Origin: Clostridium hydrogeniformans DSM 21757
Lineage (GTDB): Bacteria; Bacillota; Clostridia; Clostridiales; Clostridiaceae
Assembly: GCF_000686705.1 (NCBI RefSeq)
Contig: NZ_JMLJ01000013.1
Location: 1-64,000 of the forward strand
DNA length: 64,000 nt
Direction of reading: 5' to 3'
Of this stretch, positions 1-8,191 are shown piece by piece. The position numbers and the translations under genes are program-made. The notes below the pieces were generated by a model that saw only the letters and a program-made list of their open reading frames with translations, searched no databases and was not told the DNA's origin. Every line of letters starts with the position of its first letter. Position 1 is the first letter of the stretch.

Positions 1-47
1 GCCTGTCACGCCGGAGGTCGAGGGTTCGAGTCCCTTCTGGGTCGCCA
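1..47 (+). tRNA. tRNA-Asp (GTC), 3' part only
   Basis: The window opens inside a tRNA. The anticodon loop (CTGTCAC), variable loop, T arm (GGTTCGAGTCC) and acceptor end with encoded CCA are present. It is identical base for base to 268-314, the same part of the complete tRNA-Asp further on, so two tRNA-Asp copies lie in one cluster. Confidence 0.9.
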
Positions 48-71
48 TATTACTTTTAAAACAAAATACAA

Positions 72-146
72 GGCCCATTGGTCAAGCGGTTAAGACACCA
101 CCCTTTCACGGTGGTAACAGGGGTTCGATTCCCCTATGGGTCACCA
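72..146 (+). tRNA. tRNA-Glu (TTC)
   Basis: Complete cloverleaf with anticodon TTC in the loop CTTTCAC, T loop GGTTCGATTCC, acceptor stem GGCCCAT paired with ATGGGTC, and an encoded CCA. It lies in a tight cluster, 24 bases after the preceding tRNA-Asp and 8 bases before tRNA-Val. Confidence 0.95.
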
Positions 147-154
147 TTATTTAT

Positions 155-230
155 GGGCGCATAGCTCAGCTGGGAGAGCACCTGCCTTACAAGCAGGGGG
201 TCACAGGTTCGATCCCTGTTGTGCCCACCA
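155..230 (+). tRNA. tRNA-Val (TAC)
   Basis: Complete tRNA with acceptor GGGCGCA pairing near TGTGCCC, anticodon TAC in CTTACAA, T arm AGGTTCGATCCCT and an encoded CCA. It lies only 7 bases before the next tRNA, so one cluster transcript is likely. Confidence 0.95.
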
Positions 231-237
231 TAAATAT

Positions 238-314
238 GGCCCAGTGGCTCAGTTGGTTAGAGTGCCGGCCTGTCACGCCGGAGGTCGAGGGTTCGAGTCC
301 CTTCTGGGTCGCCA
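238..314 (+). tRNA. tRNA-Asp (GTC)
   Basis: Complete tRNA with acceptor GGCCCAG pairing with CTGGGTC, discriminator G, anticodon GTC and an encoded CCA. Its last 47 bases are identical to the partial tRNA at the window start, so this gene is duplicated within the cluster. Confidence 0.95.
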
Positions 315-319
315 TATAC

Positions 320-395
320 GCTGACATGGCTCAATTGGCAGAGCAGCTGACTTGTAATCAGCAGGTTGCAGGTTCAACTCCTGTTGTCAGCTCCA
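320..395 (+). tRNA. tRNA-Thr (TGT)
   Basis: Complete tRNA with acceptor GCTGACA pairing with TGTCAGC, anticodon TGT in CTTGTAA, T arm AGGTTCAACTCCT and an encoded CCA. It is the last tRNA of the cluster; a terminator follows two bases later. Confidence 0.95.
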
Positions 396-396
396 C

Positions 397-424
397 AAAG
401 CTTTGGATATATCCAAAGCTTTTT
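397..424 (+). terminator. Terminator of the tRNA cluster
   Basis: A perfect inverted repeat, AAAGCTTTGGAT with its complement, is followed by a T run directly after tRNA-Thr. It is the expected end of the tRNA transcript. Confidence 0.85.
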
Positions 425-462
425 GTTTTGCTTAAAATGATTAATGTATAAATAGAACAAAA

Positions 463-500
463 GAAAAGGACTTATTGTAGGAATCAATAAGTCCTTTTTT
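463..500. terminator. Bidirectional terminator between tRNA cluster and ferredoxin operon
   Basis: The stem AAAGGACTTATTG pairs with CAATAAGTCCTTT around a 7-base loop. T runs flank it on both strands. It sits 6 bases beyond the stop codon of the leftward polyferredoxin gene, so it probably ends the formate dehydrogenase operon. Confidence 0.8.
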
Positions 501-505
501 ATATT

Positions 506-1012
506 TTAAGCTAGGGTAATTAGTTTAAGTGCTTTAGTAGGACATTTTTCTACGCAGGCAGGACCCTCTTTTCTATTACTACAAAGATCACATTTCATAG
601 CAACTAATTTTTCTTTTAAAACAAAATCAGATTTATCTTGAACCTTAAGTTTTTGTTGGGATACTTTTTCATCATTATCATATATAGGAATCATATCAAT
701 GGCTCCAAAAGGACAAGCGACCATACAATTTTTACAGCCTACACAATTAGTATCATCTATAAGTACTACCCCTTCTTCATTATGAGAAATACAGTCTTTT
801 GGACATGCTTTAGCGCAAGGGGCGCCTTTGCAATGTCTACACTGTACTGGAGAAGTAACATTATTAGTTTTTATAACTTTTAAACGAGGGTAAAATTCCA
901 CTTCCACCTTAGATGAAAATATATCTTTCTCAGAGTGTGCTACAACACAAGCTATTTCACAAGTTCTGCAACCAATGCATTTATTAGGATTTGCTATAAC
1001 AAATGAACTCAT
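506..1012 (-). CDS. 4Fe-4S polyferredoxin, HydN/HycB-like electron carrier
   Basis: A 168-residue iron-sulfur protein. Cysteine groups in order are CIGCRTCEIAC near residue 13, CRHCKGAPCAKACP near 58, CVGCKNCMVACP near 91, and CDLCSNRKEGPACVEKCP near 140. This is the four-cluster pattern of HydN/HycB/DmsB-type subunits that carry electrons from molybdenum enzymes. The start is set by AAAGGAG eight bases upstream of ATG. It is the last gene of a leftward run fdhF, moeA, mobB, ferredoxin, ferredoxin, so it probably takes electrons from formate oxidation by FdhF. No hydrogenase or FdhE is in the window, so its partner acceptor is unknown. Confidence 0.88.
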   Translation of the reverse strand: MSSFVIANPNKCIGCRTCEIACVVAHSEKDIFSSKVEVEFYPRLKVIKTNNVTSPVQCRHCKGAPCAKACPKDCISHNEEGVVLIDDTNCVGCKNCMVACPFGAIDMIPIYDNDEKVSQQKLKVQDKSDFVLKEKLVAMKCDLCSNRKEGPACVEKCPTKALKLITLA

Positions 1013-1098
1013 TATTTTTGCTCCTTTCGTAAAAACAAGTATTACTTAAACATTTTAATTTATACATAAGAATATTAAGGTTAAAAGTTAAAAAATTA

Positions 1099-1608
1099 TT
1101 ATTTGTAAAGATTTATAGTCCTAAATAGGTTTTCTGCTGATCTAATAGTTTTAGCAGATTTATCTTTTAGTGGATCTACTAGAGTTAAGGCGTGATTAGG
1201 ACATGCCTCCACACATTTACAACTGTCTTTATCCATGCATAAATCACATTTATAAGCTATATTTTTAGCTCGCTTATTAGGAGCATCTTCTGAAGAAGTA
1301 GATTTTGGTATTATACTTATGGCGTCAAAAGGACATACCTTAGTGCAGGCTCTACAGCCAACACATATATTTTCATCTATAACTATTCTGTTTTTTATTT
1401 GTTTTATAGCACCTACAGGGCATCTATTTGCACAAGGAGCATTTTCGCAATGATTACATTTCATAGTTACATAAGAAATGTCACCTTGAAGAACAATGTC
1501 TAAGTATTCTTCTTTATTATGGGCTGTAAGACATGCAACTTGGCAAGATTTACAGCTAGTACACTTTCTAGGATTAACTACAATAAAAGAATTAATTGTA
1601 TTATTCAT
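1099..1608 (-). CDS. 4Fe-4S polyferredoxin, second HydN/HycB-like subunit
   Basis: A 169-residue protein, paralogous in layout to the gene downstream. Cysteine groups are CTSCKSCQVAC, CNHCENAPCANRCP, CVGCRACTKVCP and CDLCMDKDSCKCVEACP, enough for four [4Fe-4S] clusters. An upstream ATG at 1626 is possible, but AAAGGTGAT sits correctly before the ATG at 1608, which I prefer. No transmembrane segment is visible, so it should be a soluble electron-transfer subunit. It lies between mobB (137 bases upstream) and the second ferredoxin (86 bases downstream) in the formate dehydrogenase cluster. Confidence 0.87.
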   Translation of the reverse strand: MNNTINSFIVVNPRKCTSCKSCQVACLTAHNKEEYLDIVLQGDISYVTMKCNHCENAPCANRCPVGAIKQIKNRIVIDENICVGCRACTKVCPFDAISIIPKSTSSEDAPNKRAKNIAYKCDLCMDKDSCKCVEACPNHALTLVDPLKDKSAKTIRSAENLFRTINLYK

Positions 1609-1744
1609 TTTATAATCACCTTTCAAATATTAAATATTTAACCTATACAAATTTTAATATCAATAATATTTCTATAATTCTATAGAGACATCTCTTTACT
1701 CATAAAATAAAGTTTACTTTAATCTATATGTATGTCATAGATGA

Positions 1745-2278
1745 TTAACTATATAAATTATCTTCTATGAACTTTACTATCTCATGTAGATTATTTAAAT
1801 CTAACTGAGGAAGATTGATGTTTAATGACTCATCAGTAGCTATTGCTAAGTAGGTAGATTTATCGTATTTAGGGTTATTATATAATAGATTAGTATCTAC
1901 ACCTTTTCTATGAACTTCTATTTTAGGATAGGTATTAGTTTTAAAACCTTCTATGATTACTAAATCCATACCACTGAATAATGGAAGTATATCCTCAACT
2001 GTCTTCTCTTCTTTCAAGGCTTGTATCATTGCTAATTTTTCTGAAGAGGCAACAATAACATTATCAGCTCCAGCCTTTGAGAATTTATAACTATCCTTAC
2101 CTTCTTTGTCTATATCAAATTTATGAGCATCGTGTTTTAATACTCCTACATTTAAATTTTTACATTTAAATATTTTAATAAGACCTTCAATTAAGGTGGT
2201 TTTCCCTGTGCCAGATTTTGTAGATACAATAGAAATAACCACAGGCTTTTTAGTATTATTTAAATATAAATCTTCCAT
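1745..2278 (-). CDS. mobB: Molybdopterin-guanine dinucleotide biosynthesis protein MobB
   Basis: A 177-residue P-loop GTPase. The Walker A motif STKSGTGKTTLIEGLI is at about residue 19, the family VLKHDAHKFDID segment at about 46, and a Walker B-like DLVIIEGFK at about 105. MobB assists MobA in attaching GMP to molybdopterin to make the bis-MGD cofactor used by formate dehydrogenases. The gene overlaps the 3' end of moeA by 23 bases and has its own GGAGAGG ribosome site, which implies translational coupling. Its place beside fdhF fits cofactor supply for that enzyme. No mobA is visible here. Confidence 0.92.
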   Translation of the reverse strand: MEDLYLNNTKKPVVISIVSTKSGTGKTTLIEGLIKIFKCKNLNVGVLKHDAHKFDIDKEGKDSYKFSKAGADNVIVASSEKLAMIQALKEEKTVEDILPLFSGMDLVIIEGFKTNTYPKIEVHRKGVDTNLLYNNPKYDKSTYLAIATDESLNINLPQLDLNNLHEIVKFIEDNLYS

Positions 2279-3470
2279 TAAGTTCCTCTCCTATATTTAC
2301 TTTATCTACACCTTCAGGAATTATTATTATTCCATTAGAACGACTTATAGTCATTAAATGATTTGAACACTGAGATCCAATATCATAGGCATAGTATTTT
2401 CCATTTCTATTTATTATTTCAGCATAAATATATTTTCTTCTTTGTTTTTTAGTTTTAAAGTTATCTCCAGCTATAACCTTGAAGAGTTCGTCATTTAAAC
2501 CATTAATCCCCATCATGTTTTTAATAGTAGGTTTTATGAATTCTTCAAAGGTTGTAATTAGAGATAAAGGATTACCAGGAAGCCCAAAGAAAAGTCTATT
2601 ATTAAGTACTGCGAATGTTACAGGTTTACCTGGCTTAATAGCTATAGAATTAATTTTTATTGTTGCACCAATTTCATTTAATACATCTTCAATAAAATCA
2701 TAATCTCCAGCAGACACACCTCCAGAGGTGATTATTATATTAGAAGTAGACATAGCTGTAAGGATTTTTTCCTTAAGAACTTCTTTATTATCAGAAGCTA
2801 TACCTAAAGATATGGCATCTATACCTAAATTTTTAAGTAAGGCCATTAAAGAGTACTCATTGGAATTTCTTATTTTACCTTTTTCAATAGGAGAGTTTAT
2901 GTCCTGAAGTTCATCACCAGTTGACATTATGCATACCTTAGGAATTATGTAGGTGCGTGCACTGCTATAACCTAGGGAAGCTAAGAGTCCAATTTCTGCT
3001 GGTCTTATTACAGTTCCCTTTTTAAGTGCTAATGCTCCAATCTTTATTTCTTCTCCCATTTTTATAATATTGGTATTGGGTTTTACAAATTCAGATAGAA
3101 TTATTTCATCTCCTGAATAGGATACTTTTTCTATTTGGATTACTGCATCAGCACCTTTAGGTAGAGGTGCTCCAGTCATGATTTTTATTGCTTCATTAGG
3201 TTTGAGCTTACCTTCAAAATAGTCTCCAGCTTTTATTAAACCATTTACCTTAAGATGTATACTACTATTACTGTTATTGAAGTTTAAGGTGTCATCGCTC
3301 TTTATTGCATATCCATCCATAGCTGATTTATCAAAAGGAGGTAAATTATCTTTAGAGTAGATATCTTCTGCTAAAACTCTGTTAAGAGAAGATATTAAAT
3401 CTAATTTTTCAGTTCCTAATATTTTAGTTTCTTTTTTTATTATATTTAATGCTTCTTCTATATTAATCAT
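2256..3470 (-). CDS. moeA: Molybdopterin molybdenumtransferase MoeA
   Basis: A 404-residue MoeA, close to the usual length. Recognisable parts are the N-terminal segment LPPFDKSAMDGYAI, the MTGAPLPKGADAVIQ stretch, the MoCF-like core with STGDEL and ITSGGVSAGDYDF, GKPVTFA, and FFGLPGNPLS. MoeA inserts molybdate into adenylylated molybdopterin. An earlier ATG at 3485 exists, but GAGAGGT sits ahead of the ATG at 3470, which is the better start. It lies between fdhF and mobB in one leftward cluster. A structured leader (3500-3545) separates it from fdhF. Confidence 0.93.
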   Translation of the reverse strand: MINIEEALNIIKKETKILGTEKLDLISSLNRVLAEDIYSKDNLPPFDKSAMDGYAIKSDDTLNFNNSNSSIHLKVNGLIKAGDYFEGKLKPNEAIKIMTGAPLPKGADAVIQIEKVSYSGDEIILSEFVKPNTNIIKMGEEIKIGALALKKGTVIRPAEIGLLASLGYSSARTYIIPKVCIMSTGDELQDINSPIEKGKIRNSNEYSLMALLKNLGIDAISLGIASDNKEVLKEKILTAMSTSNIIITSGGVSAGDYDFIEDVLNEIGATIKINSIAIKPGKPVTFAVLNNRLFFGLPGNPLSLITTFEEFIKPTIKNMMGINGLNDELFKVIAGDNFKTKKQRRKYIYAEIINRNGKYYAYDIGSQCSNHLMTISRSNGIIIIPEGVDKVNIGEELNGRFIFK

Positions 3471-3499
3471 AATTTTACCTCTCAATAAATTTTAGGGAA

Positions 3500-3545
3500 T
3501 TAACTCTAACCTGTGGCTTTAAATTAAAGTTAAGATTAGAGTTAA
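3500..3545 (-). other. Structured intercistronic RNA between fdhF and moeA
   Basis: The outer stem TTAACTCTAA / TTAGAGTTAA encloses a second hairpin, CTTTAA / TTAAAG, at 3517-3529. No T run follows in the direction of transcription, so a simple terminator is unlikely. It lies about 30 bases before the moeA start and could set moeA expression or protect the mRNA end. The structure is seen; the role is inferred. Confidence 0.5.
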
Positions 3546-3596
3546 CATATCCTTTTTATACAATTCATAAAATACTTTTAAGTTATAAAACTTCCT

Positions 3597-5738
3597 TTAT
3601 TGAAGTTTTTCTACATTCATCTTAGATTTAAGCTTAGTATAAGTCTCTTTTATATGATCTTCAGCAGCCTGTTGATCTTCTATTTTTTCTAACTTTATTG
3701 CACAATACTTATACTCAGGAGTTTTTGTAATAGGATCAACATGATCACTGGTTAGCTCATTACAAGCACCAACCCACCATTGATATGTCATATAAGTTGC
3801 GCCAGGTTTAGCTCTTTCAGTAACTAATGCCCTAGTTATTATACTTCCACGTCTTGATGATACACGCACAAGCTCCTCACTTTCTATTTTAAGTTTATTT
3901 GCATCCTCAGTGCTTATTTGGATATATCCAGGTTCATCTGCAAGGCTTCTTAAAGCTCTACAGTTACCAGTCATAGTTCTTGCGGAATAGTGTCCAACTT
4001 CTCTTACTGTAGAGAGGCTAAGTGGATACTCCTCATCTGGTAGCTCTCCAGGAGCTCTCCATTCAGTGGCAAATAAGTTTCCTCTGCCACTAGGTGTTGA
4101 AAATTTATTGTCTTTATATAAGTAAGGGGTACCAAGGTGATCTTCAGTAGGACAAGGCCACTGGATGCCACCTAATTTTTCTAATCTTTCATAGCTTGCG
4201 CCAGCAAAGTTTGGACATAAGCTTCTCATTTCATCCCATATTTCTTTTGTATTATTATACTTCATAGGGTATCCCATAGCGGTGGCTATTTCACTTATAA
4301 TTTGCCAGTCTGTTTTTACATCTCCTTTAGGTTCCACTGCTTTTCTAAATCTTTGGAATCCTCTATCAGCACAAGAATATACTCCTTCATGTTCTCCCCA
4401 AGAGGTTGCAGGTAGTACTACATCAGCATGAAGGGCGGTTTTATTCATAAATATATCTTGAACTATTACAAGTTCTAAATCATCTAAGGCTTCCCTTACT
4501 TCTGAAGCATTTGGATCACTTTGTACAGGATCTTCACCAAATATATAGTAAGCTTTTATTTTATCTTCATGTAATATTAAGTGTGGAACCTCAGTTATAC
4601 GATATCCAGGTTTATTTGGAAGGTTAACTCCCCAAGCCTTTTCAAATTTTGCTCTTAGAGCATCATCGGTAACTGATTGATATCCAGGAAATACATCAGG
4701 AAGAACTCCCATATCACAGGTACCTTGAACGTTATTTTGACCACGAACAGGCCCTATACCTACATTCGGTCTTCCGAAGTTTCCGGTTAAAAGAGCAAGG
4801 GAAGCTAGTCCTCTAACTACATCAACTGCTTGAGAGAATTGACAAACTCCCATACCATAAAGAATCATAGCATTCTTTGCACTAGCATATTCTCTCATAG
4901 CTTTTCTTATATCTTCAGCTTTAACTCCTGTAATTTTCTCTGCATATTCAGGAGTGTATTTTTCAACAGACTTTTTATATTCATCAAATCCTTCAGTATG
5001 TTTCTCAACATAGTCCTTATCATATAAATTTTCATTTATTAAAACATTTCCAAAGGCATTAACTAAGGCCATATTAGTTCCACCCTTTAGTGGAAGCCAT
5101 AAATCTGAAATCCTTGCGGTTTCAGTAATTCTAGGATCTGTTACGATTATTTTGGCCCCTTTTTCCTTAGCTTTAATAACTCTTCTTGCAACTATTGGGT
5201 GAGAATCTGCTGCATTATATCCAAATACAAACAGCAAATCAGTATCTTCTATTTCAGGTATAGAATTTGACATTGCTCCGCTTCCAAGTGAAGTAGCTAG
5301 ACCAGCTACTGATGGAGCGTGTCAGACTCTAGCACAGTGATCTATATTATTGGTACCGATTACAGCTCTCATAAATTTTTGCATTACATAATTTGCTTCA
5401 TTTCCTGGTCCTCTAGCAGAGCCTGTACCCATAATGGAGTCGGCACCATATTTTTCTTTTATATAAGTTAATTTCTCTGCAATAAAGCTAATAGCTTCAT
5501 TCCAAGAAACCTCTTCAAGTTCACCATTCTTTCTTATCATAGGTTTTTTCAACCTAGATGTTAAAAGCTTAGTGTCATTTAAAAAATCCCAACCATAATA
5601 ACCTTTAAGACATAAATTCCCCTCATTTGTTCTTCCATTTGCTCCCTCAGCCCTAATTATTTTCCCATCTTCTACTACAAGATATAGTTGACATCCTGTA
5701 CCACAATATGGACAGACGGTTAGCACCTTTTCTTCCAT
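3597..5738 (-). CDS. fdhF: Formate dehydrogenase, selenocysteine-containing (FdhF type)
   Basis: Two reading segments separated by one in-frame TGA at 5322-5324 form a single 713-residue protein when TGA is read as selenocysteine (residue 139). Context is HCARV-Sec-HAPSVAGL, the classic FdhF active site, and length matches E. coli FdhF (715). Cys9, Cys12, Cys16 and Cys43 would bind the N-terminal [4Fe-4S] cluster. Molybdopterin-binding blocks include GTGSARGPGNEANY and GPVRGQNNVQG. It oxidises formate to CO2 using Mo- or W-bis-MGD. The start follows AAGGGGG. No membrane segment or diaphorase domain is present, so the flanking polyferredoxins are the likely electron acceptors. Confidence 0.95.
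5293..5324 (-). promoter_or_regulatory. Bacterial SECIS element and selenocysteine UGA of fdhF
   Basis: On the minus strand the UGA (5322-5324) is followed by 12 bases and then a perfect stem, GTAGCT / AGCTAC, with loop GGTCT. Position and GGUCU loop match the E. coli fdhF SECIS, where SelB reads the loop. This makes the TGA a recoding site and not a nonsense mutation. Confidence 0.92.
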
Positions 5739-5800
5739 TCACCAATTCCCCCTTTATAAGAAAAAATAATATTACTTTAATAATTATAATATTTAAAATT

Positions 5801-5829
5801 ATTATAAGATAGTATATTTTATACGTCAA
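5801..5829 (-). promoter_or_regulatory. Sigma-A-type promoter of the fdhF operon
   Basis: On the minus strand, TTGACG and TATAAT are separated by exactly 17 bases, about 60 bases upstream of the fdhF start. A small hairpin (CCTTAT / ATAAGG, 5884-5903) lies further upstream. I see nothing else in the 327-base gap apart from the terminator at 6003-6041. Confidence 0.7.
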
Positions 5830-6002
5830 ATAAGGTATTAATATAAATTTATACAATTTTCTTAAGTTTTAAATAAAAGAAGCCCTTATATCTTGCTATA
5901 AGGTAAAATTATATAAATATCTAAATTTTAGCATAAAATATATAGATATATAGATATAATCAATTGATTCTACTTAATATATTATATATATTAATACAAA
6001 TA

Positions 6003-6041
6003 AAGGATATACCATTAAAAGAGTTTTAATGGTATATCCTT
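6003..6041. terminator. Bidirectional terminator downstream of dnaI
   Basis: A perfect 18-bp stem beginning AAGGATATACC with a 3-base loop GAG, 25 bases past the stop codon of the leftward dnaI-like gene. T-rich sequence flanks both sides. Confidence 0.8.
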
Positions 6042-6065
6042 ATTTATCATGAAGTTTATTTATTT

Positions 6066-7052
6066 TTAAGTTGATTGAATTCTCTTAAGGTTATTCTGAA
6101 TTCTTATATCTTCTCCATAAAATTTAGACATATCAAAGTTACCTAAAAGTCTAGAGGTTATTCTTTCAGAATAAGTTTGTAGAAGTTGCTCAAGAGAAAG
6201 ATTAGTAGAGATAAGCATTTTACTTTTAGTTAAAAGCCTTTTATTTAAAAGATTGAATAGCTCTGTTTTCGAAAAGTCAGTGATATTTTCACTGCCTAAG
6301 TCATCGATTATAAGTAAATCACAATTAAATACAAGATCTTTTAGGGTTTTGTCATCTCTATATCTTATAGTTTTTAAATCACTTATTAAATCCTCTGCTG
6401 TTCTATAAACTACCAGATATCCCTTATCTAATAGTTCCTTAGCTATACAATGGGTCATAAAGGTTTTACCTGTACCTGGAGTTCCATAAAATAGTAAGCT
6501 TTCATTATGAAATCTAAAGTTATCTACATAATATATAGATTTGTTTCTTATAGCTTCTATATTTCTCCTAGGGGTAAGTTTATCCTTACTTACAGCATAG
6601 TTAGGATAAAGTGACATATCAAAGGTATTAAAGTTCTCAGCTCTTAGTATATCTGTTAGCTTAGAGTCCTTATAATGAAGTAAAATAAGCTTATGTTTAA
6701 AGCAAGAACATTTTTCCGTTATTATAAAACCAGTATCCTTACACTTAGGACATCTATATTTAAGGGTTAGGTAGTCACTATTATAGCCATTAGACACTAG
6801 CATTTCTGCTTTAGATATTCTAAGATCTGTTATTTTAGTTTTTATTCTATTAAGTTCTTCTTCTCTATTAGAAACATCCTTAAAGGATAGCATAGCAAGC
6901 TCTACAGATAAGGAGCCTATTTTTCGTTCTAAGTCTATTATTTCAGGATGCTTTTTTGAAATTTCTTTTTTTCTTGCACTAAGAGCACTGGCTTCTTCCT
7001 TTTGGATTTTCTCATAAATTTTTATTATTTGCTCTTGATATCCTCTAATCAT
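6066..7052 (-). CDS. dnaI: DnaI/DnaC-type helicase-loader AAA+ ATPase
   Basis: A 328-residue protein. The N-terminal half is coiled-coil rich (about residues 1-95) and is followed by a zinc-binding segment YRCPKCKDTGFI...CSC at about 105-125. The AAA+ core has Walker A LFYGTPGTGKTFM near 190, Walker B CDLLIIDDLGSE near 245, and an arginine-finger region SERITSRLLG near 293. DnaI-type proteins load the replicative helicase during primosome assembly. It overlaps the upstream DnaD-like gene by 8 bases, the usual DnaB/DnaD-DnaI pairing of Firmicutes. GGGAT lies just before the ATG. Confidence 0.9.
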   Translation of the reverse strand: MIRGYQEQIIKIYEKIQKEEASALSARKKEISKKHPEIIDLERKIGSLSVELAMLSFKDVSNREEELNRIKTKITDLRISKAEMLVSNGYNSDYLTLKYRCPKCKDTGFIITEKCSCFKHKLILLHYKDSKLTDILRAENFNTFDMSLYPNYAVSKDKLTPRRNIEAIRNKSIYYVDNFRFHNESLLFYGTPGTGKTFMTHCIAKELLDKGYLVVYRTAEDLISDLKTIRYRDDKTLKDLVFNCDLLIIDDLGSENITDFSKTELFNLLNKRLLTKSKMLISTNLSLEQLLQTYSERITSRLLGNFDMSKFYGEDIRIQNNLKRIQST

Positions 7053-8019
7053 TTTTATCCCATCCTAATAATTTTCTTTCAAGAGATTCAAAGTCGTAAC
7101 TTCTTTGATCAAAGTTGTTAAAGTTTCCTTTAGTAGCTTTAGCCGTTGGTTTTTTTAAGGAGACTTTATTATCTTTAGTTATGACATCATTTAAGGATTT
7201 TATACCATCTTTATGCCAACTGCTAAGAATTCCGTCAATATATTTAAAGTCAGCTCTATTAAGTCTCTCAAAACATATTTTGCTTGCCTTTTGAATCAAG
7301 TCTACGGAGAATGTCCATTGATTAACCCATTTGTCTAGAAGTTCTTCTTGAGGCTTCATAACCTCAGAATCTTTAATTCCTAGATAAGACATAATATTTC
7401 TATATTTAACCCATTTATCTTCATGATGTTTTATGTAGGCTTGAGCATCATCCATGCTTCTAACTCCAGCATCAAACCAAGCAATAGCTACTTTCTCAAA
7501 GTATCTAGAGTCTGATTTACCCTTAGATACACAGTACTCAATTAAAATTAATATAAGTTCTGGTGAGAAGTTGAATTGAGTTTGCCAACTTAGATAATTT
7601 TCCATTTCATTAGGATTAAGAGGTCTTCCTAAAAGTCTCTCTATTTCTTTCATGGTGCCTCGAATTGAATCTTTATTTAGTTCATCTAATAGATTTACAT
7701 CAGAGGATGGAAGCTTTTCTATGTTGTTAAGATCTACAAACTCTATGTTAAAGTTACCAAATTTATCAACAGGGATTAACTTTATTATTCCTTCTTCATT
7801 CCAATGATTTAAGGCATTCATTATATCTGATTCTAGTAAGTTTAAAGTAGAGGCCAAAATTGTGGAGTTAACTCCAATTTCTCCACTTAAACTATATTTA
7901 AGCATTAGAAGATATACTTTAACAAACTCTCCTCTTGCATTTGGCATAAATTTTTCTATAAATATATTACTTACAGGAGTATAGTTTAGTGATGAATTTT
8001 TAAACATAAAAGTACTCAT
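7045..8019 (-). CDS. DnaD/DnaB-like replication initiation protein
   Basis: A 324-residue protein with a winged-helix-like N-terminal part (about 20-110) and two DnaB_2/DnaD-type helical domains. The first contains MKEIERLLGRPLNPNEMENY (about 125-195); the second, near 215-290, includes the repeat-like AQAYIKHHEDKWVKYRNIMSYLG. Such proteins bind DNA and recruit the helicase loader. The start at 8019 is chosen because AGGAGGT lies 7 bases upstream. The stop overlaps the dnaI-like gene, so the two are co-translated. It diverges from the M23 peptidase gene; the shared upstream region is 8020-8191. Confidence 0.85.
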   Translation of the reverse strand: MSTFMFKNSSLNYTPVSNIFIEKFMPNARGEFVKVYLLMLKYSLSGEIGVNSTILASTLNLLESDIMNALNHWNEEGIIKLIPVDKFGNFNIEFVDLNNIEKLPSSDVNLLDELNKDSIRGTMKEIERLLGRPLNPNEMENYLSWQTQFNFSPELILILIEYCVSKGKSDSRYFEKVAIAWFDAGVRSMDDAQAYIKHHEDKWVKYRNIMSYLGIKDSEVMKPQEELLDKWVNQWTFSVDLIQKASKICFERLNRADFKYIDGILSSWHKDGIKSLNDVITKDNKVSLKKPTAKATKGNFNNFDQRSYDFESLERKLLGWDKND

Positions 8020-8191
8020 TAACACAACCTCCTTTGTGGAGTTCCTTCAATATACTCAATTATAGCAAAGGGAAATGAATCTCTCAATAGATAAGACTTC
8101 CTATTAAAAGCATATATTACAAGAAAAATGAATAATTTCTCAATTAATAGGTTAAATTAAAGGGGAATGCAATTTTTGCGAAGAAAGGAAG

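Noticed and set aside
136-451. Open frames across the tRNA cluster
   Set aside because: They are chance frames through tRNA genes.
5322-5324. In-frame stop splitting fdhF, suggesting a pseudogene
   Set aside because: The TGA is at the catalytic selenocysteine position and is followed by a SECIS hairpin with the conserved loop; it is recoding.
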